Source: Nitrospirales bacterium
GTDB lineage: Bacteria; Nitrospirota; Nitrospiria; Nitrospirales; UBA8639
Length of the DNA stretch: 64,000 nt
Assembly: GCA_021604105.1 (NCBI GenBank)
Contig: BQIW01000004.1
Span: 35,257 to 99,256 of the forward strand
Direction of reading: 5' to 3'
Below, one piece after another: positions 8,963 through 18,650 of this stretch (position 1 is its first letter; each line of letters begins with the position of its first letter). Made by a program: the position numbers and the translations under genes. The notes beneath the pieces were generated by a model, which made no database searches, was not told the origin of the DNA, and was given only the letters and a program-made list of their open reading frames with translations.

Positions 8963-11900
8963 GTGACTGAATCTTCCTCAGCCTCCCCACTACCCGCAGG
9001 TCAATCCGCAGCTCTCCGCGGACTGCTCGTCGCCCAATTTTTTGGAGCCTTTAATGATAATGCCTGGAAACTCATTGTCGCCCTCCTGGCTATTAAGCAA
9101 GTCGGCGCCTCAATAGGTGCCTCTGGGCCGGATTTCGAAGCTGCCTCACAGACAACCACCACGCAAGCTTTTGTCATCTTTACCCTTCCCCTGATGGTGG
9201 TTTCGGCATTTGCCGGAGTCTTTTCCGATCGGTTCAGTAAGCGATCCGTCATCGTCGTCATGAAAGCCGTAGAAGTCTTATTGATGGGAGCCGGTACCGC
9301 TGCCCTTTTCTGGAATCCGCTGGGTGGAGTCCTCCCCCTCCTGGTACTAGCCGCAATGGGTGCACAAAGCGCCCTTTTTAGTCCTTCCAAATATGGAATT
9401 CTCCCTGAACTCCTGCCTCACCATCGCCTGTCGTGGGGAAATGGTCAACTTGAGATGTGGACCTTCATCGCCATCATTGCAGGGACCGCATTGGCGGGTC
9501 CCTTGCTGGACCTCTCCGGTCAAAACCCATGGCTAACAGGATTAGTGCTTATGGTGTGCTCGGGAATAGGTTTATGGTCTTCATTGTTTATACCCACAGT
9601 CCCACGGGCTCGCCTTGAGGGCGGAGTGCGAGAAACCTGGAAGGCAGCCATTGAAGCCCTTCGGTTAGATCGAGTCTTGAAATTGGGCATCCTGGGGGCC
9701 ATGGCATTTTGGACGTTGGCCAGTTTGGTTGGGCAAGATGTGTTGATCTACGCAAAAGCCGTCCTTCAATTATCTGATTCTCTTTCAGGGCTACCCCTGG
9801 CAGCCTTCGGTGTCGGAGTTGGCATTGGCTCCCTGTTGGTCGGAAAACTCTCCGCGGCAAAAGTGGAATTAGGCTACCTTCCCTTGGGAGGCACCGGAAT
9901 AACCGTCAGTCTTTTCGCCTTAGGGTTTGGGGAGCCACAGTTAGGAGGAACCCTTCTGGCCATGGGATGCTTAGGCCTCGCCAGCGGATTTGTGGTAGTT
10001 CCACTTAACGCACTCATTCAATGGCGATCCCCGGCTGATCGACGAGGGGCCGTGATTGCCTTTGCCAATACCCTGGTCTTTGGAGGGGTCTTGCTGGGAT
10101 CTCTAGGATCAGGATTCCTGTCAAAGATCGGGTTTAGCGCCAGCAACATCTTTCTCGTATCAGGCATCGGGAGCGCAACTCTAACCATTTGGGCGCTTCG
10201 GGTGCTCCCCGAAATGTTTATTCGATTGATGTTAATCTTGTTCACCCACACCATTTACCGACTCACCATCACCGGACGGGATCGTATTCCGCAAGAAGGC
10301 GGGGGACTTCTAGTGCCCAACCATGTCTCCTTCGTTGACGGACTGCTCCTACTCGCCACTACCGATCGCCCTATTCGATTTCTCGTCGACCAACATTATT
10401 ATGACCATCGCCTGCTCCATCCCTTTGCCAAAATCATGGGGGTCATTCCAATTTCCTCGAACGGATCTCCCAGAAAAATTTTACATGCATTACGGCAAGC
10501 AGGACAGAGTCTCGATCGAGGCGAACTGGTCTGCATTTTTCCAGAAGGCCAAATTACCCGTACCGGCAACCTCTTACCCTTCCGGTCGGGATTCACCCGT
10601 ATCGTCAAAGGCCGGAATGTCCCCATTATTCCCATCAACATCGACCGTATCTGGGGGAGTATCTTCAGTTTCATTGGTGGACGATTTTTAGCAAAATGGC
10701 CGACCTGCTTTCCCTATCCCATCACGCTCTCTATCGGCGACCCCCTTCCCTCAGCCACATCTGCTGAAGAGGTACGGCAAGCCGTTCAAGAATTAGGAGA
10801 AGCCGCATGGCGCCTACGAAAACCCAGCCGACGCCCTCTCCATCACAGTTTTGTATGGTCCATGCGGAAACACCCTTTTCGCCTCATGTTTGGAGATGCG
10901 ACTACACCTCGCGTGTCCTGCTTCAAGGCGCTGACAGGCGCTATCGCCTTGGCAAGAGCACTCAGACCATGCTGGGAAGGGCAACACACGATTGGAATTC
11001 TGCTGCCTCCGAGTGTGGGCGGCGCACTCGCCAATGTGGCTGCAACTCTTTCGGGCAAAACCACCGTCAATTTGAATTACACTCTTGGGATACAAGGATT
11101 GGAATCTGCCGCCAAACAAGCCGGATTAATGACAGTTCTCACCAGTCGCATCTTCTTGAAAAAAGCCAAAGTCGAATTTCCCGCTTACCTTACTCCCATC
11201 TGGATCGAGGAAATTCGAAACACGATTAATATACAGGCTCAACTCACCGCAGCCTTGTTAGCACTCTTCGCACCAATCCGGATGTTGGAACGTCACTGTG
11301 GGGTCATAAAACATCCCACCATTGATGATATCGCCACCATTATTTTTAGTAGCGGAAGCACGGGAGAACCTAAAGGCGTCCTGCTGAGTCATTTCAACCT
11401 TGACTCAAACGTGGAAGGTATTGCCCAAGTCCTTCACCTGGATCACAATGACCGGCTTTTGGGGATTTTGCCGTTTTTTCATTCATTCGGATATCTGACA
11501 ACACTGTGGTTTCCACTCATCCATGGAGCCGGCGTGATCTACCATCCCTCTCCCATGGATGCCGGGCCTATTGGAGACCTAATCCACCAGCATCGAATCA
11601 CCATTTTATTAACCACCCCGACTTTCCTGCAATTATATCTTCGCCGCTGCACCCCTGAACAATTCGGTTCGCTCCGGATCGTACTCACAGGCGCAGAAAA
11701 ATTACCCGACAGGCTTGTGATCGCATTCGAAGAACGATTCGGCATTCGTCCCATTGAAGGATATGGCGTCACCGAATGTGCGCCGGTGATTGCGGTCAAT
11801 TGTCCAGATTTTCGAGCTTCGGGATTTTTCCAATCCGCCTCTCGGCGGGGAACGGTCGGACAACCAATTCCAGGCGTATCTGTCAAAATCATTGACCCTG

Positions 11901-12421
11901 AAACCGAGCAACCGTTGCCAATCGGCACCCCAGGTATGCTTTTAGTCAAAGGGCCAAACGTGATGGAAGGGTATTTAGGCCGTGATGATTTGACTGCAAA
12001 AGTGATACGACAGGGATGGTACACGACAGAAGATATTGCCGCCTTGGATGAGGACGGGTTCATTACGATTACCGATCGCCTTTCCCGGTTTTCCAAAATC
12101 GGTGGCGAGATGATCCCTCATGGACGGGTTGAGAATGCGTTACTGGAAGCGGGAAACGCCGAAACCATGGCCTTGGCAGTCACCGCCGTACCTGATGAAC
12201 GGAAAGGAGAGCAGCTGGTTGTCTTACACACCCTCGAAGAATCAGTCATACCGGAAATTTTAGAAAAGGTTACCACCCTTGGCCTGCCTAACCTTTTTAT
12301 TCCCAAACGGGAAAATTTCATCAAAGTGGATCACCTCCCTGTTTTGGGAACGGGAAAGCTGGACTTGCGCACATTAAAACAACTGGCACTTGAAAAATTA
12401 TCAAAAAGACAACTTCCTTAA
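8963..12421 (+). CDS. MFS / PlsC acyltransferase / acyl-ACP synthetase fusion (lysophospholipid re-acylation)
   Basis: 1152 residues in three parts. Residues 1-~420 form an MFS transporter of the LplT type (about 12 hydrophobic segments, AFNDNAWKL near the start). Residues ~430-640 are a PlsC acyltransferase with the HX4D box (NHVSFVDG) and FPEGQITRTG. Residues ~660-1150 are an AMP-forming acyl-ACP/CoA ligase with P-loop SSGSTGEPKG and YGVTECAP. By family knowledge this flips lysophospholipid inward, activates a fatty acid and re-acylates the lipid; E. coli splits the job between LplT and Aas. The start is GTG. It is monocistronic. The fused form is known in other Gram-negatives. Confidence 0.92.
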   Translation: MTESSSASPLPAGQSAALRGLLVAQFFGAFNDNAWKLIVALLAIKQVGASIGASGPDFEAASQTTTTQAFVIFTLPLMVVSAFAGVFSDRFSKRSVIVVMKAVEVLLMGAGTAALFWNPLGGVLPLLVLAAMGAQSALFSPSKYGILPELLPHHRLSWGNGQLEMWTFIAIIAGTALAGPLLDLSGQNPWLTGLVLMVCSGIGLWSSLFIPTVPRARLEGGVRETWKAAIEALRLDRVLKLGILGAMAFWTLASLVGQDVLIYAKAVLQLSDSLSGLPLAAFGVGVGIGSLLVGKLSAAKVELGYLPLGGTGITVSLFALGFGEPQLGGTLLAMGCLGLASGFVVVPLNALIQWRSPADRRGAVIAFANTLVFGGVLLGSLGSGFLSKIGFSASNIFLVSGIGSATLTIWALRVLPEMFIRLMLILFTHTIYRLTITGRDRIPQEGGGLLVPNHVSFVDGLLLLATTDRPIRFLVDQHYYDHRLLHPFAKIMGVIPISSNGSPRKILHALRQAGQSLDRGELVCIFPEGQITRTGNLLPFRSGFTRIVKGRNVPIIPINIDRIWGSIFSFIGGRFLAKWPTCFPYPITLSIGDPLPSATSAEEVRQAVQELGEAAWRLRKPSRRPLHHSFVWSMRKHPFRLMFGDATTPRVSCFKALTGAIALARALRPCWEGQHTIGILLPPSVGGALANVAATLSGKTTVNLNYTLGIQGLESAAKQAGLMTVLTSRIFLKKAKVEFPAYLTPIWIEEIRNTINIQAQLTAALLALFAPIRMLERHCGVIKHPTIDDIATIIFSSGSTGEPKGVLLSHFNLDSNVEGIAQVLHLDHNDRLLGILPFFHSFGYLTTLWFPLIHGAGVIYHPSPMDAGPIGDLIHQHRITILLTTPTFLQLYLRRCTPEQFGSLRIVLTGAEKLPDRLVIAFEERFGIRPIEGYGVTECAPVIAVNCPDFRASGFFQSASRRGTVGQPIPGVSVKIIDPETEQPLPIGTPGMLLVKGPNVMEGYLGRDDLTAKVIRQGWYTTEDIAALDEDGFITITDRLSRFSKIGGEMIPHGRVENALLEAGNAETMALAVTAVPDERKGEQLVVLHTLEESVIPEILEKVTTLGLPNLFIPKRENFIKVDHLPVLGTGKLDLRTLKQLALEKLSKRQLP

Positions 12422-12690
12422 AACCAGGCAGTGAATGTGCTCCAAATTGACTTCGTTTTCAGCTAGCTCACGGTCATACAGAGGCCCTGATCAAGAAGAA
12501 CCTGTAGAGCAAGCTCAAATAAGGTTGAAATATAGTTCGTTGCCGCACAAACTTCCGACCATACCGGTCGAAGAAGTTTGCAGTATCCTTGAGAGCCCCT
12601 TCTAAAACTGTAGGAATAGCCCGCTCAACCCACGCGTTTTTCAACAAGAATGAAATCAATCGCCTTCGAATGTTTCAACTTCTTCTCAGC
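12422..12690. other. Intergenic between convergent genes, with imperfect inverted repeat
   Basis: A hairpin lies at 12548-12580: CAAACTTC-CGACC pairs with GGTCG-(AA)-GAAGTTTG around a 5-base loop. It has no T-tract, so termination is uncertain. A 61-codon minus-strand frame spans the hairpin; it has no ribosome site and was not accepted. Confidence 0.45.
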
Positions 12691-14433
12691 CTAATTAGAA
12701 GCAACAATTCGAAACCTCACGTCGTCAGCCACGTTATAAGCCGAAGCTACGTCTCCCACAAATAAACCACAACGATAGAGTCCAGGTTGCCAGCCTCCTT
12801 CCGGTGGAATTTTGAACCGAAAGTATCCGGATTGATCATTCATGCTCATGATGACCCGGTCCTGGACTAACGCGGCCTGACTTGACAAAATCTCAGACCT
12901 TTCAAGAAAGCATTTAGCCGTTAAGGTAATTTCATCGTAGGAAGGTGTGACTAAGCCAAACACCACATATATTTCTGGTTGAGTCACAGGAAAAGTGTCT
13001 CCCGGATCAATGGGAATAAATTCATGAGATCCCATAAGCAGATCATCACGGATCACCATCTCTGCGCTAATGGCGAATCGGAACCAACTGAAATCCGCGT
13101 CACGCCCCATTAGGGATGCTCGGGAATGAACCGGTTCCAAACCCTCTAGACTTCTTGTTGACAATTCCTTAGATTGAACCGACGGCGGATCAGGGCTTAC
13201 TGAACTGGGAACTATTGTGGACTTTTGGGAACTGGGAAGATGCGTCCGTACCTTCTCCAACCATTGTTTCACCTTTTCCATATCGAGAACTGGAGCCCCG
13301 GCAACGGTCGGAGCACCATCGGTACTTTCCTGGCTCTCCTCTGAAGTAACTTTTGGTCCAGATCCTATCTCCTGAAGTAATTCAAAATGCATCAACGCTT
13401 CAGGCCATCGTTCCAATTCCACCAGGCACTGACCGATACGAAAAATAGAGTCCAAATACACCTCATTGGACACACCATGATCAACCCCCTTTTGGAGAAA
13501 GTCGATGGCTTCCTGATAGCGATTCAATTCCATTAACGTCTGTCCGAGTTCATAAGCCGCTTGATGATCGGAAGGTCTGAGAATGAGCACTTGTCGAAAT
13601 ACCTGCTCGGCTTCCTCATATCTCCCGGCCGTAAAGAGTTTCCAGGCCTTATTACGAATCAACGCCCATTGCTTAAGATCTGCCCCGGTGCCCTCAGGGG
13701 TAAAAATTGGTTGAAACCGTCGCCCTCTCTCTTTAGTGGCCCCATACACCACCATTAACAAATTGCGAGCAGCGGCTTCGACCGGAGAACCTTTTGGAAC
13801 ATTTTGCAATACCCCTTCCACTTCTTTTCTGGCCCCTTCATAATCCAAAACATCAAAAAGTGCGCGCCCCAAAGACAATCGCCATCCCGGCATATCCGGA
13901 GCCAGGAGGACCGCTTGGCGATATGATTCAAGTGACTCCTCTAAACGATCAAGTTTCCGTAGTTCTTGTGCTAAACGCAGATGAACCAGGGGATTATGAG
14001 ATGATCTTTGGGCGATACCCCTCAGCTCGGTAATGGCCAAATCTCCCTCCCCTATCCGAGTCAATACGCTCCATTTTGCCCAACGAACTCCCAACAAATC
14101 AGGATCACGTTCAAGTATGTCATCATAGACTTCTAAGGCTTCCTGGTTCCTGCGGATTGTTGTCAGAATGTTTCCTCGTAGTTTTTGGAAATTTGCATTT
14201 AGGGGAAAATGGGAAATTTGCTGGTCAAGTATTTCTAAGGCTTGATTGGCGGATCCGTTCATCCACGCGGACCTTGCCTGATGGATCAACTCCTCTTCCG
14301 CCTTCATTCCCTCCTCATAGGCAAACACCAAGGTTCCGACAAAAAGAACCATAAGAAGCATCAACCCGTGAATGGCTCCTGTATTCTGTGGAAATCGAGC
14401 CCAGACACTATGTGCATTGATTGGCTGTCGCAT
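12691..14433 (-). CDS. Membrane-anchored TPR protein
   Basis: 580 residues. One hydrophobic segment near residues 20-40 (GLMLLMVLFVGTLVFAY) is a signal anchor. TPR repeats follow (NQALEILDQQISHFP, EALEVYDDILERDPDLLG, EESLESYRQAVLLAPDMPGW, EEAEQVFRQVLILRPSDHQ, QEAIDFLQKGVDHG), then a Ser/Pro-rich linker at ~390-420. The C-terminal ~150 residues are a beta-rich domain not recognised (GYFRFKIPPEGGWQPGLYRCGLF region). That domain resembles secreted ligand-binding or Ig-like modules. It is probably extracytoplasmic and involved in complex assembly, but no specific function can be given. It stands alone and is convergent with the lipid gene. Confidence 0.75.
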   Translation of the reverse strand: MRQPINAHSVWARFPQNTGAIHGLMLLMVLFVGTLVFAYEEGMKAEEELIHQARSAWMNGSANQALEILDQQISHFPLNANFQKLRGNILTTIRRNQEALEVYDDILERDPDLLGVRWAKWSVLTRIGEGDLAITELRGIAQRSSHNPLVHLRLAQELRKLDRLEESLESYRQAVLLAPDMPGWRLSLGRALFDVLDYEGARKEVEGVLQNVPKGSPVEAAARNLLMVVYGATKERGRRFQPIFTPEGTGADLKQWALIRNKAWKLFTAGRYEEAEQVFRQVLILRPSDHQAAYELGQTLMELNRYQEAIDFLQKGVDHGVSNEVYLDSIFRIGQCLVELERWPEALMHFELLQEIGSGPKVTSEESQESTDGAPTVAGAPVLDMEKVKQWLEKVRTHLPSSQKSTIVPSSVSPDPPSVQSKELSTRSLEGLEPVHSRASLMGRDADFSWFRFAISAEMVIRDDLLMGSHEFIPIDPGDTFPVTQPEIYVVFGLVTPSYDEITLTAKCFLERSEILSSQAALVQDRVIMSMNDQSGYFRFKIPPEGGWQPGLYRCGLFVGDVASAYNVADDVRFRIVASN

Positions 14434-14649
14434 ATATGGGAGACGGTCGAATCTACTTCACCATAACCATTGGTGAAAAAATCTGAATAAATATTTAGGA
14501 AGGCACCCGAAAATTCTTTGGTATAACCCATTCTACCATGCGGAAGCACGCCCTCGGACCAAGCCCAACGCCAAGTTGATCACGTAAACCAAAAATTATT
14601 GTAGATGAGGAATTTCGCGCTGTCGAGCGCTATTGGAAGGGGATAGATG

Positions 14650-14676
14650 AGGACAACCCGATTCCCGGGTTGTCCT
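14650..14676. terminator. Strong hairpin, possible terminator of the small-protein pair
   Basis: An 11-bp perfect stem (AGGACAACCCG / CGGGTTGTCCT, 5-base loop) sits 18 bases after the stop of the 82-residue protein gene. No T-tract follows on the minus strand, so a processing signal or Rho-assisted stop is also possible. Confidence 0.45.
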
Positions 14677-14694
14677 TAGAAGAGCAGAATGAAA

Positions 14695-14943
14695 TTACCA
14701 TAAGGAGGATTTGGCCCTTGATCGATTCCGCGATTCGGTTGAAGTCCTTTTGGTCATGACCGCCGTTTGTGAAAGATCATAATCCTGGAACGCCTCATTC
14801 CGTTTGTTCGCCATTGCAGAGGAAATCCCTAGATAAACCCTTCTGGCAGATTCGGATAATTTCGGGTCGAACGGTGCCCCTCGAAACGCTGCTTCGGCCG
14901 CCTTCCGTTCATCATAAGTCAATGATCGATTCTTTTTTTGCAT
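14695..14943 (-). CDS. Small basic hypothetical protein (82 aa)
   Basis: The start ATG at 14943 has GGAGGAG just upstream; a longer in-frame opening at 15030 has no such site. The protein is soluble, Arg/Lys-rich at the C-terminus (TESRNRSRAKSS) and carries AEAAFRGAPFDPKLSESARRVYLGISSAM, split here as YDERKAAEAAFRGAP and SESARRVYLGISSAM. I believe small proteins with this signature recur in Nitrospira genomes, but cannot check. It lies 37 bases after the zinc-ribbon gene on the same strand, so they are probably co-transcribed. Function unknown. Confidence 0.7.
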   Translation of the reverse strand: MQKKNRSLTYDERKAAEAAFRGAPFDPKLSESARRVYLGISSAMANKRNEAFQDYDLSQTAVMTKRTSTESRNRSRAKSSLW

Positions 14944-14980
14944 AACTCCTCCGTATTCATGGTTATGAATATACCAATCA

Positions 14981-15127
14981 CTAATGTACCAAAGGTCGTG
15001 GTTCTTTTTCGGCCTGAATCCGTTTTCCACAATTCAAGCAAGCAAAGTACATAAGACTTAATCCAACCTCTAAATCCACAGCGCGCTCTAGGACCATCGA
15101 TCCCTGACATTTTTCACATATTTTCAT
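14981..15127 (-). CDS. 48-aa zinc-ribbon protein
   Basis: The ATG at 15127 is preceded by GAGGG at good distance. The longer in-frame start at 15202 has no ribosome site. Two CxxC knuckles (CEKC at residues 4-7 and CLNC at ~34-37) indicate a single zinc ribbon; between them lies MVLERAVDLEVG. Such mini-ribbons often bind RNA or protein partners, but no function can be assigned. It pairs with the 82-residue basic protein downstream. Confidence 0.7.
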   Translation of the reverse strand: MKICEKCQGSMVLERAVDLEVGLSLMYFACLNCGKRIQAEKEPRPLVH

Positions 15128-15637
15128 AATGTCCCTCAAATAATAAGTGTCCCTGTTCTTAGCTTCGGTTAAGCAATCCATGTGCCTCTCCACCCAATTC
15201 ACCAGACAACCACTATTTCCATAAAATTTAAACGAACAGGGGCGATCGAAGTGTTGGAACGCTACAATAGTCTAGATCGACAAATGCCCAGAGTTAAATC
15301 CATTGACAGATGTCTTCAGTCGACCTTGGACAGTAGGGCGAGATCATGTGCTTTCAGAGCAAGTTGGTTAGAGTTGTATGGTGACAAATCTGTCAAAGAT
15401 CCTGACATAAGCCACCACACTCTACATAAAGGATCGAAGATTTTTCTCTAGCTAGATAGCCTGAATTCAGAAGAAGGTAAGCTAAATTCCAAACGATTTA
15501 GGTTCGGACCGGAAATGAAATGGAAGCTATGAGACTCTATTATCTCAAAGCAGATTACCAACACTCTTGGGGAAAGAGGTAAAAAGCGGAATCTCTTCGA
15601 CCTATACCTTTAAAAGCTTGTCCGATAGGTTGTTGGC
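15128..15637. other. Intergenic, nothing seen
   Basis: About 510 bases between the zinc-ribbon gene and tRNA-Thr. One 89-codon plus-strand frame lacks a ribosome site and coding character. No repeat or clear regulatory element was found. Confidence 0.45.
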
Positions 15638-15712
15638 TGGAGCCGGCGAGTGGGATTGAACCACCGACCTGCTGATTACGAATCAGCTGCTCTACCACTG
15701 AGCTACGCCGGC
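15638..15712 (-). tRNA. tRNA-Thr (CGT)
   Basis: A full cloverleaf reads on the minus strand: acceptor GCCGGCG/CGCCGGC, D-arm GCTCAGTGGTAGAGC, anticodon loop TTCGTAA giving CGT (Thr, codon ACG), T-arm GGTTCAATCCC, and an encoded CCA end. 75 bases. Confidence 0.95.
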
Positions 15713-15978
15713 TCATATTGCAAGGAATCAAGTCGCGAAAGACAGAACGCACTGGTGCACGAGTTTGGTAGGCTTTCTTTGTAGTCGTTTATACCTCTCG
15801 TCACTTAGTAACGTCAACTTCAAAAGATTATGGCTCTTTTCGAAAAATGGATGATTTTAGTCGAGCATCGGTAGGTTCCGCCCATATATCCTCTCCTCAC
15901 CCTCTCCATTGACAAGCCCGCAGGTATATTTTAGTTTCTTGAGTTATCCTTTTCTCACCATCCATAAGAGGGCGACAG

Positions 15979-16452
15979 GTGGCTGATCGGGTAAAACACA
16001 TAGTTAGAGGAATCGGGCTTTTGATCGGCTTGGCAGGGGCACCTCTGTTGGCACAGGCTGACTTTGTTGTAAAGACTGTTGTGTTATCCAAAGAAGTGAA
16101 CAAGAGAGACCCACAGGGAAAATTTCTCCCTCCCGCCTATTGCGAAAAAGATAAAAACGGGCATGCGGCCATTCCAGTGGTTCAAACTTCACAAACATCC
16201 CAAGTGATATTTTGGACTAAAATCGAAGCAACCACAACAGGAATGATTCGTCACAGTTGGCATCTCAAAACCGACGGAACATGGACCAAAATTTCAGAAG
16301 TGGATATTCCCATTCGACCTTCTCCAGGCTATCGCATGTGGAGCATGAAATCATTACATCCGGATTTACACACCGGCGAATGGATGATCGTGGTTGCCCC
16401 TTCAAAAGAACCGAATCGAATCCTCTGTATCGCACGATTTACGGTGAAATAA
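15979..16452 (+). CDS. Secreted DUF2914 protein
   Basis: 157 residues from GTG with GAGGG upstream. A signal peptide covers ~1-28 (GIGLLIGLAGAPLLAQA). The rest matches the DUF2914 pattern: VIFWTKIEA, IRHSWHLKTDGTWTKISEV, GYRMWSMKSL, and GEWMIVV near the end, a small beta-sandwich-like domain of unknown role. It is likely periplasmic and possibly carbohydrate- or peptide-binding. It lies 144 bases before ubiA on the same strand; functional linkage is not evident. Confidence 0.8.
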   Translation: MADRVKHIVRGIGLLIGLAGAPLLAQADFVVKTVVLSKEVNKRDPQGKFLPPAYCEKDKNGHAAIPVVQTSQTSQVIFWTKIEATTTGMIRHSWHLKTDGTWTKISEVDIPIRPSPGYRMWSMKSLHPDLHTGEWMIVVAPSKEPNRILCIARFTVK

Positions 16453-16596
16453 CCCTTTAGGATTTTCTGAGCCCTGGCAATCACATTTGCATGAACGAGA
16501 ACTCAGGAGTTATTTGCTCCGATCAGGCGGATTAATCAATTTTCATGTCACCCCACGCATTTCACTTATTCTTTTAGCCATCCCTCTATCCCTTCT

Positions 16597-17448
16597 ATGC
16601 CTCCTTCCGTCGCATTTGCCAATTTAATCCGGTTGTTTAATCAAACAGGAACACTACTGCTACTCTTCCCGACGCTTTGGTCCCTATTTCTCGCTTCAGA
16701 GGGTTTCCCCAGCCTTAAACTCCTTTTGATTTTTATTGTGGGATCATTTCTCATGCGTAGTGCAGGAGTGATTATGAATGACCTGGCTGACCGGTCATTC
16801 GATCGGGAAGTTCAACGAACACAGCATCGCCCCCTCGCCTCCGGCCAATTAACGCCTTCCCAAGCCCTAGCATTTCTAGGCGTCTTGCTTGGATTCGCAG
16901 CCTTCCTGTTATGGTTCTTGAATCCCCTGACCATTTTGTTGAGTCCTATAGCATTGCTGCTTGCAGGGGGATATCCCTTCTGCAAGCGTTTCATCCATGT
17001 TCCCCAATTAGTTTTGGGGTTGGCATTTGGGTGGGGTGGCGTCTTAGCCTGGGCCGCTGTTCGCAACGAATTGAATCAGTCGACCTGGGTTCTTTTTGCA
17101 GCAACGGTGTGTTGGGCGATAGTCTATGATACGATTTACGCTATACAGGATAAGGATGATGACCAAAGGATTGGAGTCAAATCCACCGCTATTCTCTTTG
17201 GATCGTTCACCTGGCTTGGGGTGGGAATTTCCGGTTTAGGCATGTTGGGATGCTTAGCCTTGGTCGGCAAGATCAATCATCTTGGAATTGCATATTCTGT
17301 TACCCTAATGGGAGTAGCTGTCATATTAGGGTATCAAGTCCTACTTCTCCGCTCGAAGATTTCAGGAGAAAAAGCCTTTTCCTTATTCAAACAACATATC
17401 TGGATTGGGATTCTTATTTTAGGAGGAATATTGATGGGGCTTCCATAA
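16597..17448 (+). CDS. ubiA: UbiA-type prenyltransferase (4-hydroxybenzoate polyprenyltransferase family)
   Basis: 283 residues, about eight or nine membrane segments. Both Asp-rich motifs of UbiA are present: NDLADRSFDREVQRTQHRPL at ~62-81 and YDTIYAIQDKDDD near 177-189, followed by KSTAILFG as in E. coli UbiA. The family attaches a polyprenyl chain to an aromatic quinone precursor at the inner membrane. If the organism makes menaquinone by the futalosine route, this could be the MqnP-type enzyme instead. It is convergent with the respiratory operon, whose quinone it may help make. Confidence 0.85.
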   Translation: MPPSVAFANLIRLFNQTGTLLLLFPTLWSLFLASEGFPSLKLLLIFIVGSFLMRSAGVIMNDLADRSFDREVQRTQHRPLASGQLTPSQALAFLGVLLGFAAFLLWFLNPLTILLSPIALLLAGGYPFCKRFIHVPQLVLGLAFGWGGVLAWAAVRNELNQSTWVLFAATVCWAIVYDTIYAIQDKDDDQRIGVKSTAILFGSFTWLGVGISGLGMLGCLALVGKINHLGIAYSVTLMGVAVILGYQVLLLRSKISGEKAFSLFKQHIWIGILILGGILMGLP

Positions 17449-17612
17449 GTACCCTATTTTAGGAAGGACTACAAACCAACCGTTTCTTTAGCACTTACGA
17501 CCTATCAGTGGTTGCAGGTTCCTAATTGAGAGTAGTTCCCTGTGGGAGGGCCATCTTAGACTAATTGTTAGCCTAAAAACTCATCGCAAGAAGAGAAAGG
17601 ATCGCTGGGAAA

Positions 17613-18650
17613 CTATTCTGAGGACAAACGCTGATTTTCAGGTTTTGGGGCTTGGAGCGTCTCTAGATAATACGTGAGAGCCTTCCCATCTTTTTCTGAA
17701 ATCCCCAAATTCGGCATCCTGGTATGTTTTTTCATAGATTGAGGATATAAAATCCATCGATAGACCCATGTAGGATTGAGGCGAAAACCTGCTCGATCCA
17801 ATGCAGGTCCAACCACACCACCTACATCATTGAGACTGTGACACCCCTGACATCCGTATTTATAATTATATAACTGCTCTCCCAGTTTGGCTTGGACCGC
17901 ACGTTCTTCTTCAGCTATGGAAAGATCAGGGCGTGGGACTTGTGGTTTTTTCGGTCTCTTTAAAAAATTATCAACGGCGGCTTTTGCCGTTTCATATTTT
18001 TCATTGGCGGCAAGAAAAACTTCTTCTTCAGGTATTGTCACTTCTTTGGGTTCGTAACTTTCAAGCTGCTCATCAGTCAACGTTTCTTCATAGGCTGCTT
18101 GCGCGGCCTCTGCTTTTTGGGTAGCCGCCTCAAAGGCGGCCTTTGCGGTTTCCATCTCTTGCTGTGCTGCCTGGAACACCTCTTCTAATTCTTTCTTTCT
18201 GGTTTCCAAATCATAGCTCAGCGACATCCCATGAAGGGTTCGAACGTATCCCACAATTGACCAGATTTCTTCCTCCGATAACGTATATTTAAATGTCGGC
18301 ATGGTGGCTACTGCAAAATAATCCATATCATCAATGACTTTTTGATCCGTCGTATCTTTCATGTCCCGGTAAATGGTATGGAAAATTTCCTCGTCACTGA
18401 AAGTGGACATTTCGGAAGTGGACGCCAGATTTTTAGGTCTGGGGTCTGACATCCGCTCCCAATTGAATCCTTCTCCCTGCTGACCCGTCTCCCCATGGCA
18501 ATGACTACAATAGTGGTTATAGAGCTTTCGACCCTTCGCCGTTCTCTCATCCTCAAAAAGGGCACAGCCAGAAAATAGCGTGAAAGTTATTCCGAGGACG
18601 GCCAACCCGATGACTGTCATATCGCGACCGCCTCCCGCTACCCGTTTCAT
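17613..18650 (-). CDS. Dihaem c-type cytochrome lipoprotein with coiled-coil insert
   Basis: 345 residues. The signal sequence ends in a lipobox-like LFSGC, suggesting lipid anchoring. First haem site CSHCH at ~49-53; second GCQGCH near 270 with a distal Met in TRMPNLG. Between the two domains lies a charged Ala/Glu-rich helix of ~90 residues (EEVFQAAQQEMETAKAAFEAA), clearly a coiled coil. It is the last gene of the respiratory operon, its ATG overlapping the previous stop (ATGA). A periplasmic electron carrier physically tethered to the membrane complex is the likely role. Confidence 0.85.
   Translation of the reverse strand: MKRVAGGGRDMTVIGLAVLGITFTLFSGCALFEDERTAKGRKLYNHYCSHCHGETGQQGEGFNWERMSDPRPKNLASTSEMSTFSDEEIFHTIYRDMKDTTDQKVIDDMDYFAVATMPTFKYTLSEEEIWSIVGYVRTLHGMSLSYDLETRKKELEEVFQAAQQEMETAKAAFEAATQKAEAAQAAYEETLTDEQLESYEPKEVTIPEEEVFLAANEKYETAKAAVDNFLKRPKKPQVPRPDLSIAEEERAVQAKLGEQLYNYKYGCQGCHSLNDVGGVVGPALDRAGFRLNPTWVYRWILYPQSMKKHTRMPNLGISEKDGKALTYYLETLQAPKPENQRLSSE

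Noticed and set aside
12474..12659. 61-codon minus-strand frame between convergent genes
   Set aside because: No ribosome site; it spans a hairpin, which shapes its sequence; nothing recognisable.
15555..15752. 65-codon frame across tRNA-Thr with RSSVVEQLIRNQQVGGSIP
   Set aside because: This is the well-known false protein obtained by translating a tRNA gene; the tRNA itself is clear.
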